Source: Protaetiibacter sp.
GTDB lineage: Bacteria > Actinomycetota > Actinomycetes > Actinomycetales > Microbacteriaceae
NCBI GenBank assembly: GCA_030150265.1
Contig: JASLGG010000027.1
Coordinates: forward strand, 115,343 to 179,342
Direction: 5' to 3'
Length of the DNA: 64,000 nt
The position numbers and the translations under genes were made by a program. Every line of letters starts with the position of its first letter. Position 1 is the stretch's first letter. The notes beneath the pieces were generated by a model. It did not search any database. It saw only the letters and a list, made by a program, of their open reading frames with translations, and was not told the origin of the DNA. This document shows positions 31,970 through 39,801 of the stretch, piece by piece.

Positions 31970-33291
31970 GCGGTGACTCGTTTCTGCGCTCGGGTGAGCC
32001 GTGCCGCCTCCCGGCGGACGGCGCGGCGGTAGGCGTCCTTGTTGACGTAGTACGACATCCGGGAGAGGCCGAGGTAGCGGTAGCCGCCGCTGAGGTCCGG
32101 CCAGGGCCGCTCGGCGATCCGGCGGGCGAAGGCGGTGCGCTCGGCGGGGTCCGCGGCGAGCACGGCGGCGATGAGCTCGGCCTGCTCGGCACGGCCCTGC
32201 CAGCCGAGCCCGGAGGCCTCGACCATGCCCATCACGGCGATGCCGCTGAGCTCGCCGACCCGCGGCGTCGGGAAGATGTTGAGGAAGAGCCGCGGCGCGT
32301 GGCCCGTCCAGTCGAGCTCCTCGCGGTCGATGAACGGGTAGGCGAGCGCGTAGCCGGTCGCGAGCAGCACGAGGTCGTACTCGTCGCTCGTGCCGTCGGC
32401 GAAGCGCACCGTGCGGCCGTCGAAGCGGTCGATGTCGGGGCGGATGCGCAGGTCGCCCTGCCCGAGGTGGTTCAGCACGAGGGTGTTGACGATCGGATGC
32501 GACTCGTAGATCCGGTAGTCGGGCTTCGGGAAGCCGAAGCGGACGGGATCGCCCGTGAAGGCGCGGAGCACCCGGGCGTCGACGAACTGCTTGATGCGCG
32601 CGGGGAGCGGTCGCCCCTGATTGAGGGTGTCGGCCGGGCGTCCGAAGAGGTAGCGCGGCACGAAGTAGTAGCCGCGTCGCACGCTCATGTCGACGGAGGC
32701 CGCATGGTGCACGGCGTCGACGGCGATGTCGCATCCGGAGTTGCCGGCGCCGATCACGAGCACGCGCCGGCCCGCGAGCTGCGCGCCGCTCTTGTATGCC
32801 GCGGTGTGCATGAGCTCGCCGTCGAACTCGCCGCGGAAGCTCGGGATGTGGGGCTCGGCGAGGGTGCCGTTCGCGAGGATCACGTCGCTGTAGGTGCGCC
32901 GGACCTCGCCGTCCGGGCCCTCGGCGGTCAGCAGCCAGCCTCCGGCATCCGGCGCCCGCTCGACCCGGGTGACCCGGGTGCCGAAGACGAAGCGCTCGTC
33001 GAGCCCGAAGCGCGCCGAGAAGGCGCGGAAGTATCCGAGGAGCGCCCGATGGCTCGGGTAGTCGGCTCCCGGGTCCATCGGGAACTCGGCGAACTCGGTC
33101 GTCGTGCGGGAGGAGATGAGGTGCGCCGACTCGTACATCGTCGAGCGCGGGTTCGCGATGTCCCAGAGGCCGCCGACGCCACCCGAGGCCTCGAAGCCGT
33201 CGAACGCGAGCCCCGCGCGCTGCAGCGCCCGCGCCATCGCGAGGCCGCTCGGCCCCGCGCCGATGATGGCGACCCGCTGCTCAGGCATCAC
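31966..33291 (-). CDS. Flavin-containing monooxygenase
   Basis: A 441-residue class B flavoprotein monooxygenase. FAD motif IIGAGPSGLAMARAL is at the N-terminus. The FMO fingerprint appears as FRGEFDGELMHTAAYKSG near residue 150, and the NADPH motif as VIGAGNSGCDIAVDAV. LATGYALAYPFI matches the C-terminal ATG-type motif. It oxygenates a soft nucleophile or carries out a Baeyer-Villiger reaction. Substrate unknown. It heads an operon with the BASS transporter and epimerase, each overlapping by 4 bases. Confidence 0.88.
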   Translation of the reverse strand: MMPEQRVAIIGAGPSGLAMARALQRAGLAFDGFEASGGVGGLWDIANPRSTMYESAHLISSRTTTEFAEFPMDPGADYPSHRALLGYFRAFSARFGLDERFVFGTRVTRVERAPDAGGWLLTAEGPDGEVRRTYSDVILANGTLAEPHIPSFRGEFDGELMHTAAYKSGAQLAGRRVLVIGAGNSGCDIAVDAVHHAASVDMSVRRGYYFVPRYLFGRPADTLNQGRPLPARIKQFVDARVLRAFTGDPVRFGFPKPDYRIYESHPIVNTLVLNHLGQGDLRIRPDIDRFDGRTVRFADGTSDEYDLVLLATGYALAYPFIDREELDWTGHAPRLFLNIFPTPRVGELSGIAVMGMVEASGLGWQGRAEQAELIAAVLAADPAERTAFARRIAERPWPDLSGGYRYLGLSRMSYYVNKDAYRRAVRREAARLTRAQKRVTA

Positions 33292-33346
33292 TCAGACCCC
33301 GTCGTCCCGTTCGATGTTCCCGACAGCTTAGGGTCATCCGCACCGC

Positions 33347-33377
33347 CGTCGGCACGCCGCTCGGCGTCGAGCCGACG
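33347..33377 (-). terminator. Hairpin ending the large catabolic operon
   Basis: CGTCGGC (33347-33353) pairs with GCCGACG (33371-33377), and inside it ACGCC (33354-33358) pairs with GGCGT (33363-33367) around a GCTC loop, with a 3-base bulge. It starts 7 bases after the stop of the fucose-isomerase-like gene on the minus strand. Likely transcription end of the operon that starts at 42293. Confidence 0.6.
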
Positions 33378-33384
33378 TCGCGCC

Positions 33385-34752
33385 TCAGACCCGGACGAAA
33401 CCCATGCCGAGGTGGCGGCACATCGCCTCGATCTCCCGCGAGACGTCGCGGTCCGTCGCGCAGGAGTGGTGGCCGACCCCCGCGAGGCTCCAGCGCCGCC
33501 AGGCCTCTGCAGCGGGACCGGAGTCGAACACGAACGCCGCGTTGACGGTCCCCGAGGCGTGGGAGGTCCGCTCGGTGAAACGACCTGCCGCGACCACCGC
33601 GGTGAGGGTGCCGTCGGCGCCGGTGGCGATCCCGATGAGGCTCGCGGGCCCGGCGGCGATCGTGAACTCCGCGGATGCCGTGCCCGGCTCCCGATCGAAC
33701 CAGGGGTTCACGATGACGCGCCTCGCGCCGTTCGCCGCGAATCGCGCATCGTGCTCTCCCGAGTTCGCGAGGATCGCCTCGTCGCTCACCTCGTCGAGCG
33801 CCTCGATCTCGTGATAGAGCGTGGGGGCGCCGAGGCTGGCGACCATGAGCATCGCGAGGGCGGTCGCCACGTCGCCCGTGCACGTCCAGGGGATGCCGCG
33901 CGAGGTGCACGCGCCGAGGGCGAGGCAGGGGGCGGAGCCGATCCCCAGCCGGAGCTCGGGAACGTGGCAGTTCAGCGTGCCGGCAGCCAGCCGCTCCGTG
34001 GCGACGAGGTCGTCGAGCGCGGTCGCATACCTGAGCGCTCGGTCGAGGTCGCCGGACGGCACCTCGGCGTCGACCGTGAAGCCCTCGAGCGTGCTGCGCG
34101 CCGCGGCATCGGGGGCCGCCGGGATCCGCGCGGCCAACTGCTCCGCGGTACGCTCCACGACGGTGACGCCGAGCGACTCGAGAGCGGGTGTGGGAATCCG
34201 CGCCCACTCGTAGCCGGGGATCGGCGACCCCACGACGCCGAGACGGGATCGCCGCACCCGTCCGGCGGCGGCCGCCGCACGAACCGCGGGACCGATGTCC
34301 GCGGGGTCGGCGAGATCGCCCGCGACCACGTCGTAAGGACGGCCGATACGCGTGAGATGGGCGCCGATCATCGGCACCCCGACGGTGCCGCCGCGCTTGG
34401 TGATGCCGGTGTGGCTGAGGTCGGCGTCGACCGACGCCCCGTCATGAGCCGCCCAGAGCACCACGGGCATCGAGGGACAGGCTTCGATGAGCTCCACGAT
34501 CGCGCCGGGGGAGGAGGCCATCGTGCTCGCGACGACGATCGCGTCCACCTCCGCGTCCACGCGGGCGAGGAGAGCCGTCACGTCGTCTCCCGGACGCAGG
34601 GTCTCACTCCAGGCGACCTCGACGAACTGCTCGAGGGCGGCGACCGCCCGGTCCCCGAGCGCGGCCCGCTCCTCGGCGAAGCCCGGGCCTCCGGCCGACT
34701 CCCAGAAGCTCCAGTAGGGGTGGACCACCCCGACCCTCGGCCTAGCGGTCAT
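33385..34752 (-). CDS. L-fucose/L-arabinose isomerase-like protein
   Basis: A 455-residue protein of the fucose/arabinose isomerase superfamily. It begins RPRVGVVHPYWSFWES. Candidate metal ligands lie in NCHVPELRLG (Glu), TCTGDVATALAMLM (Asp) and GVGHHSCATDRD (His), which match the Glu-Asp-His metal site of FucI/AraA in order. It is shorter than FucI (about 590) and AraA (about 500), so it belongs to the uncharacterised short group. It is the last gene of the ABC-importer operon and overlaps the CoA-transferase by 11 bases. Aldose-ketose isomerisation is inference. Confidence 0.75.
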   Translation of the reverse strand: MTARPRVGVVHPYWSFWESAGGPGFAEERAALGDRAVAALEQFVEVAWSETLRPGDDVTALLARVDAEVDAIVVASTMASSPGAIVELIEACPSMPVVLWAAHDGASVDADLSHTGITKRGGTVGVPMIGAHLTRIGRPYDVVAGDLADPADIGPAVRAAAAAGRVRRSRLGVVGSPIPGYEWARIPTPALESLGVTVVERTAEQLAARIPAAPDAAARSTLEGFTVDAEVPSGDLDRALRYATALDDLVATERLAAGTLNCHVPELRLGIGSAPCLALGACTSRGIPWTCTGDVATALAMLMVASLGAPTLYHEIEALDEVSDEAILANSGEHDARFAANGARRVIVNPWFDREPGTASAEFTIAAGPASLIGIATGADGTLTAVVAAGRFTERTSHASGTVNAAFVFDSGPAAEAWRRWSLAGVGHHSCATDRDVSREIEAMCRHLGMGFVRV

Positions 34753-35914
34753 CGCGCCCTCCCAGGAGCTCCTCGGTGTTCTCGCCGAGCGCGGGGATCG
34801 TGCCCGGAACCGACGCGACCCCGTCGAACAGCAGCGGGAGTCGCGGCAGTGCCAGCCTGCTCCCATCCGGCTCCACGGCGCGGGGGTCGTCGACGGGCTG
34901 GAAGAGCCCGCGCGCGGCGAGATGGGGATCCCGCCGGACCTCCGCGATCGTCTGCACGACGCCGGCGGGCTGACCGGCGTCGCGGAGGATGCGGGCGGCC
35001 TCCTCCTTGCCGCGCTCGGCCGCCCAGTCCTCGAGGAGGGGGATGACGAGGTCGCGCATCCGCTCCGCCCGCTTCAGCACGGTGTCGAGCCGGGGATCGT
35101 CGGCGAGCTCGGGACGCCCGATCGCGGCGCAGCATCGGCGCCACATCTCGTCCGTGGGGATTACCAGGCACACCCAGCCGTCGCGCGCGCGGAAGCTGCC
35201 GACCGGACTGAAGAGATCGGTGCCCCGGGTCGGCACATCGCCTGTGAACTCGTGGAGCGTGAGCGGGCGCTCGAGGAAGGCTGCGCCGATGTCGTACATC
35301 GAGGCGTCGACCCGTGTGCCGCGCCCGGTGCGCTGCCGCCCGACGAGCGCGGCGAGGATCCCGACGGCCGCGTAGACGCCGCCGAGGATGTCCATCGTCG
35401 CCATCGGCGCGAGGCCCGGCGGCGAGTCGCTCGTCTCGCCCAGCATGCTGCTGAGGCCGCTCATCGCCTGGATCACCGAGTCGAAGGCGGGCCAGGACGC
35501 GTAGGGCCCGGTCTGCCCGAAGCCTGAGATCTCGCACACGATGAGCCGGGGGAAGCGCTCAGCGACCTCCGTGGGCCCCAGGCCGAAGCGCGACAGCGAT
35601 CCCGGCCGCAGGTTGGAGACCAGCACGTCGGCCGCCTCGAGCAGTCTTCCCAGGTCCGCGAGCCCCTCTGGCGTCTTGAGATCGAGCTCGACGGACTTCT
35701 TGCCGCGGTTGTAGGAGGCGAAGCCGCCGCTGAGGCTGCCGTTCTCGTCGGTGCGCAGGGGGTCGTAGCCGCGGCGGGGGTCGCCGCCTCCCGGCGCCTC
35801 GACCTTGATGACCTCTGCGCCCGCATCGGCGAGCAGCCCGGTGCAGTAGGGCGCGCCGATGTACTGCTCGAGCGAGACGACGCGGATGCCCGCGAGCAGG
35901 CTGATCGGGTTCAC
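34742..35914 (-). CDS. CaiB/BaiF family (class III) CoA-transferase
   Basis: A 390-residue family III CoA-transferase. The N-terminus GIRVVSLEQYIGAPYCTGLLAD with AGAEVIKVEAPGGGDPRR is diagnostic, and the catalytic Asp is in PMATMDILGGVYAAVG near residue 173. It moves CoA between carboxylic acids. With the double-hotdog protein and CitE-like lyase immediately upstream, it recreates the mesaconyl-CoA transferase / hydratase / citramalyl-CoA lyase set of the 3-hydroxypropionate bicycle, so a dicarboxylate such as mesaconate is a plausible partner. GTG start overlapping the upstream stop. Confidence 0.85.
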   Translation of the reverse strand: MNPISLLAGIRVVSLEQYIGAPYCTGLLADAGAEVIKVEAPGGGDPRRGYDPLRTDENGSLSGGFASYNRGKKSVELDLKTPEGLADLGRLLEAADVLVSNLRPGSLSRFGLGPTEVAERFPRLIVCEISGFGQTGPYASWPAFDSVIQAMSGLSSMLGETSDSPPGLAPMATMDILGGVYAAVGILAALVGRQRTGRGTRVDASMYDIGAAFLERPLTLHEFTGDVPTRGTDLFSPVGSFRARDGWVCLVIPTDEMWRRCCAAIGRPELADDPRLDTVLKRAERMRDLVIPLLEDWAAERGKEEAARILRDAGQPAGVVQTIAEVRRDPHLAARGLFQPVDDPRAVEPDGSRLALPRLPLLFDGVASVPGTIPALGENTEELLGGRDDR

Positions 35915-36879
35915 GAGCCGCTCCCTGCGAGGACGAGCACCGGTCGCCAGTCGAGCACCTCGCTCGGAGCCTCGCCGTGGCGATGCACGGTGGCGGTCAC
36001 GATCGCGTCAGCCAGGAGGAAGCCGCGCGTCGCCACGGTGTCGACGATCCGCGTGCGAACCGTCACCAGGTCGTCCTCGAACACGGGGGCGAGATGGTCG
36101 CACGATCGCCACGCGACGACGGTCACGAGGTCGGGGAGCGTGCGGGCGAGCGATGCCTGCGCGAGTCCGATGGTGTGGCCCCCGTACACGAGCCGGCGCC
36201 CGCCCTGGCCAGCGCGTGCGTCGCGGTGGGCGGCGGCCAGATTGCGGGTGAGGCGCACGAGCTCGCGCGCCGAGGACACGGTGTCGGCCAGCGGGTCCTC
36301 CCACTCCTCGCCCGCGCTCACGGAGGCGCTCGCGGTGGGGCTCGCCCAGCCCGCGGGGATCGCGGATGCGAACGCGGCGAGCTGCGCCGGCGGCTCGGCC
36401 TCCGGGATGCCCGTCGTCTCGAGCCGATCGGGCTCGGCGACCGGCAGCAGCGCCAGCCGCTGGTAGTCGGCGATGAGCTCGGTGCCGCGCATCAAGCGCA
36501 TCCCGAGCAGCACCTTCGCGCGCTCGCGCCCGCTTCGCGTCCAGTCCGCGGCGAGCGGGGTGACCGTCGTGCTGAGCGTGTCGCCGAGGTGCACCGCGTC
36601 GCGCAGCAGGATCCCGCGGTAGGCCAGGTTCGCGATGACCCGCCTGGTCGCGATCGTCGACTGGCCGATCGAGACGGCGAGCACGAGAGCGGGGTTCGCG
36701 AGGCGTTCGGCGCGCCCGGTGAGCGCGTTGCTCGCCAGGTCGCTCACCGTCGTGCGGAGCCCGTCGCCGGTGATCGCCGCGTAGTGCGCGGCGATCCCGG
36801 CGTCGATCGTCACCTCGGGGGCTGGACGCAGCGGCACGCCGAGCGCGAGATCCTCGGCGAAAGGCGGCGCGGCGATCAT
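35911..36879 (-). CDS. Double-hotdog (MaoC/FAS1-like) acyl-CoA hydratase
   Basis: A 322-residue protein with two hotdog domains. The first (residues about 20-145) holds VTIDAGIAAHYAAITGDGLR and a substrate strand GRERAKVLLGMRLMRG. The second (about 200-320) has LVYGGHTIGLAQASL and ends in a WRPVLVLAG strand. Tandem hotdog proteins of this length include mesaconyl-C4-CoA hydratase and other enoyl-CoA hydratases. It overlaps the CitE-like gene and the CoA-transferase gene by 4 bases each, so the three are translated together. Confidence 0.78.
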   Translation of the reverse strand: MIAAPPFAEDLALGVPLRPAPEVTIDAGIAAHYAAITGDGLRTTVSDLASNALTGRAERLANPALVLAVSIGQSTIATRRVIANLAYRGILLRDAVHLGDTLSTTVTPLAADWTRSGRERAKVLLGMRLMRGTELIADYQRLALLPVAEPDRLETTGIPEAEPPAQLAAFASAIPAGWASPTASASVSAGEEWEDPLADTVSSARELVRLTRNLAAAHRDARAGQGGRRLVYGGHTIGLAQASLARTLPDLVTVVAWRSCDHLAPVFEDDLVTVRTRIVDTVATRGFLLADAIVTATVHRHGEAPSEVLDWRPVLVLAGSGS

Positions 36880-37715
36880 GAACCGCCCCCGCCGGCGCGC
36901 GCCACGAGCTCTCGAGCCCACCGCACGGTCGCCAGGTCGGCCATCCGCCCGTGCCCGTCGGTGAAGGCGCCCCGCCCGGCGGCCGCCTGCTCGTCGAACT
37001 CCTCGAGCACGCGGCGCGCGTGCGCGAGCTCGTCGGGATCGATGCCGAAGACCTCGTTCGCGACGGCCAACTGGGCCGGATGGATGCACGCGCGTGAACC
37101 GAAGCCGCGGTCGCGCAGGAGGATGCTGCGGGCGCGGAACGTCTCGAGGTCGTCGAAGCGCTCGTCGATCGGGGCGACCGGCGGCTCGAGGCCGCGGATG
37201 GCGGTCTCGAGGACGATCCGGGCGCGGAAGGGCACCATCGCCTCCTCCGAGCGGTCGCGCATCCGCAGGTCCGCGGCGAGGTCGACCTCGCCGAGCTGAG
37301 TGAGCGCGTCGGCGGGCAGCGGGGGCAGCTGAGGGAGGCCGACGAGGCCGGCGGCGCTCTCGACGAGGAGCCCGGGGCGCACCTCACGCGAGGCCAGAGC
37401 GGCGAGGGCATCCGACGTCCAGCCGCCCGGCTCGGCCTTGGGCAGCCAGATGCCGTCGGGCCGCATCGCGACGAGGATCTCGATCTCGGAGAGGCCGCGT
37501 GCCCCGGTGTTGACCCGCACCCAGCGCTCGGGGCCCGGCTCGTCCGACGCCAGGAACTCGAGCGCGCCGGCGAGGGCCGCGTCTTTGCGTGCGGGCGCCA
37601 CCGCATCCTCGAGGTCGAGGATGACCGCATCCGCGTCCGTCGTGCGTGCCTTCGCGAGGAGGCGCTCCTGGTCGGCGGGGACGTAGAGGTGGGATCGAAG
37701 GAGCCGGCCGCTCAT
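36876..37715 (-). CDS. CitE-like beta-hydroxyacyl-CoA lyase (HpcH/HpaI family)
   Basis: A 279-residue TIM-barrel lyase. HLYVPADQERLLAKA starts the fold, AVILDLEDAVAP gives the Mg-binding Glu/Asp, WVRVNTGARGLSE the Arg, and LLVESAAGLVGL a further Glu; the family C-terminal motif is CIHPAQLAVANEVF. Relatives split malyl-CoA, methylmalyl-CoA or citramalyl-CoA into acetyl- or propionyl-CoA plus glyoxylate or pyruvate. Position upstream of a hydratase and a CoA-transferase supports a citramalyl/malyl-CoA lyase role; the exact substrate is inference. Confidence 0.85.
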   Translation of the reverse strand: MSGRLLRSHLYVPADQERLLAKARTTDADAVILDLEDAVAPARKDAALAGALEFLASDEPGPERWVRVNTGARGLSEIEILVAMRPDGIWLPKAEPGGWTSDALAALASREVRPGLLVESAAGLVGLPQLPPLPADALTQLGEVDLAADLRMRDRSEEAMVPFRARIVLETAIRGLEPPVAPIDERFDDLETFRARSILLRDRGFGSRACIHPAQLAVANEVFGIDPDELAHARRVLEEFDEQAAAGRGAFTDGHGRMADLATVRWARELVARAGGGGS

Positions 37716-37719
37716 GCCA

Positions 37720-38778
37720 TCAGCCCGCGCGACGCTCGACCCGGCCGGACGAGGCGCTGCGGTAGGCGATGTCGAGGGCCTCCACAACCCGGGCGCCCAG
37801 CTCCGCCGGGGACTGGTTGACGTAGGCGTCGCCGCGGGCCGCCGCGAGCACGGTGTCGATTGGTCCGATGCAGTCGTAGGCGCCCTCGCCGTCGCGCAGC
37901 TCGAGGTGGACCTCCTCCTGCCCGGTGCGGAAGATCCACACCGCCTCGCGCTCGACGTCGACGAGGAACTGGCCCTCGGAGCCGATCGCGCGCACCTCGA
38001 GGGCGTGCTTGTTGTCGTTCGCGCCGAGATGCGCCGAACCGCCCGAGAGCACGCCGATGCCGCCTCCGTCGTAGTTGTAGACGATCGCGTCGTGGAGCTC
38101 GACGGGGGCGTCGAGCGGTGCCGACATCGTGGCGAAACCGGATGCCGCGCGGGCGCCGGTGAGCCAGAACGCGAGACCGAGGGCGTGCGTGAGCTGCGCC
38201 TGTCCGTATCCGCCGCCGGAGAGACGCGGATCGGTCCAGGTGCGCTGCTCGGGCACGGTCTCCGGGGCGGAGCCCGGGTAGGCGCCGGTGTTCGAGAGCA
38301 GCTCCCGTGTCACCGAGGACATGTGCACGGTCAGATGCTCGAGTCGCCCGATGCCGGCCTCGTCGAGCAGCGCCTTCGCGCGCTGCACCATCGGCCGGTA
38401 GTTCCAGCCGAAGGAGACCACGAACTCCTTGCCGAGCGCGGACGCCCGCTCGGCGAGCATCCAGGCGCTCTCCGGATCGATCGTGACCGGCTTCTCGCAC
38501 ATGACGTGCGCGCCCGACTCGAGCGCCGCGAGGGCGTGCTCGGCGTGCAGACCGGACGGGCTCGCGACGATCGCGACGTCGACGCCGGCGTCGAGCACAT
38601 CGCGGTAGTCCTCCGAGGCCACCTGGAAGCCGTACTGCTCGGCGATCTTCTGCAGCAGCTCCGATCCCTTGCGTGCGACCCCCACGAACTCGACATCGTC
38701 GTGGCGGGCGAGGTTGGGCAGATGGGATGCCACCGTCCAGCTTCCCGCGCCGATCACTCCGACCCTGATGGGTGCCAT
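37720..38778 (-). CDS. Gfo/Idh/MocA family oxidoreductase
   Basis: A 352-residue NAD(P)-dependent oxidoreductase. The Rossmann start VGVIGAGSWTVASHLPNLAR, the signature HVMCEKPVTIDPESAW with the catalytic Lys, and the C-terminal beta-sheet domain (from about residue 125) are typical. Members oxidise sugars, inositols or sugar acids. A likely catalytic His lies in GQAQLTHALGLAFW. It sits between the importer permease and the CitE-like lyase, 4 bases from the latter, within one operon. Confidence 0.88.
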   Translation of the reverse strand: MAPIRVGVIGAGSWTVASHLPNLARHDDVEFVGVARKGSELLQKIAEQYGFQVASEDYRDVLDAGVDVAIVASPSGLHAEHALAALESGAHVMCEKPVTIDPESAWMLAERASALGKEFVVSFGWNYRPMVQRAKALLDEAGIGRLEHLTVHMSSVTRELLSNTGAYPGSAPETVPEQRTWTDPRLSGGGYGQAQLTHALGLAFWLTGARAASGFATMSAPLDAPVELHDAIVYNYDGGGIGVLSGGSAHLGANDNKHALEVRAIGSEGQFLVDVEREAVWIFRTGQEEVHLELRDGEGAYDCIGPIDTVLAAARGDAYVNQSPAELGARVVEALDIAYRSASSGRVERRAG

Positions 38779-38819
38779 CGTCCGTCTCCGTTCCGTGTTG
38801 TCCGTGTTGCTTGTCCGAG

Positions 38820-39800
38820 TCACTTGTCCGACAGGAAGCGCAGCCGCAGCTGATCGAACCCGACCGCCGCGAGCAGGAGCACGCCGCGGGCCACGTCCTG
38901 CCAGAACGAGTCGATGTTCATGAGCGTGAGGCCGTTGTTCAGCGTGCCGAGGATGAGCACGCCCAGCACGGTGCCGAGGATGGTCCCCCGGCCGCCGGCG
39001 AGGCTCGCCCCGCCGAGGATCACCGCCGTGACGACCGAGAGCTCGAGGCCCGTCGCGGCGTTCGGCGACGCGGCGCCGAGCTGCGACACGAGGATGAGGC
39101 CGCCGATCGCGACGGCGAGCCCCGACAGGAGGAAGCCGCCGAAGATCATGGTGCGCGTGCGGATGCCCGCGAGGCGTGCGGCCACGGGGTTGGCCCCGAT
39201 GGCGTACATCGAACGGCCGAACACCGTGAAGCGCATCACGAGCACCATCACGACGATCACGACGACCAGGATGAGCACCGGGATCGGGATGTCGAGGAAC
39301 GGTCGCGCGTTCCCGAGGTCGCCGAATCCCGACAGCAGCAGCGTCTGGCCGCCCGCGATCACCTGTCCGAGACCGCGGAGGATCGCGAGGGTGGCGAGGG
39401 TGGTGATGAGGGCGTTGATGCCGAGCACCGTCACCGCGAATCCGTTGATCACCCCGATGAGCAGGCCTGCGGCGATGCTGAGGACCACCGCGGCGGGAAT
39501 ACCCCACTCCGAGGCGCTCCAGGCCATCACGACGCCGATGAACGCCGCTCCTGATCCGACGGAGAGATCGAACTGGCCCGCGACCAGCAGAAGCGTCCCG
39601 GGCGCCGCGATGATGCCGATGACCGCCGCGTTGACCAGGATGTTCAGCAGGTTGTTGGGCGTCAGGTAGAACGGCGACTGGGTCGCGAAGAAGATCGCGA
39701 GCGCCAGCAGCACCACGGCGAGAGCGGCCGTGTCGGGAAGCCGTCGGCGCCTGCGCGCCGCGCGGACCGCCACCGTGGGCGTGTCGAGCTGAGTGGTCAC
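38820..39800 (-). CDS. Sugar ABC importer permease, RbsC type
   Basis: A 326-residue inner-membrane protein with about ten spans. GQFDLSVGSGAAFIGVV is the conserved RbsC-family segment in span 2-3, and GINALITTLATLAILRGL and GGASLAGGRGTILGTVLG are further family motifs. It forms the channel of a CUT2-type importer with the ATPase (stop 1 base downstream of that gene's order) and the binding protein at 41304. Only one permease gene is present, as expected for homodimeric CUT2 systems. Confidence 0.92.
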   Translation of the reverse strand: MTTQLDTPTVAVRAARRRRRLPDTAALAVVLLALAIFFATQSPFYLTPNNLLNILVNAAVIGIIAAPGTLLLVAGQFDLSVGSGAAFIGVVMAWSASEWGIPAAVVLSIAAGLLIGVINGFAVTVLGINALITTLATLAILRGLGQVIAGGQTLLLSGFGDLGNARPFLDIPIPVLILVVVIVVMVLVMRFTVFGRSMYAIGANPVAARLAGIRTRTMIFGGFLLSGLAVAIGGLILVSQLGAASPNAATGLELSVVTAVILGGASLAGGRGTILGTVLGVLILGTLNNGLTLMNIDSFWQDVARGVLLLAAVGFDQLRLRFLSDK

Positions 39801-39801
39801 G

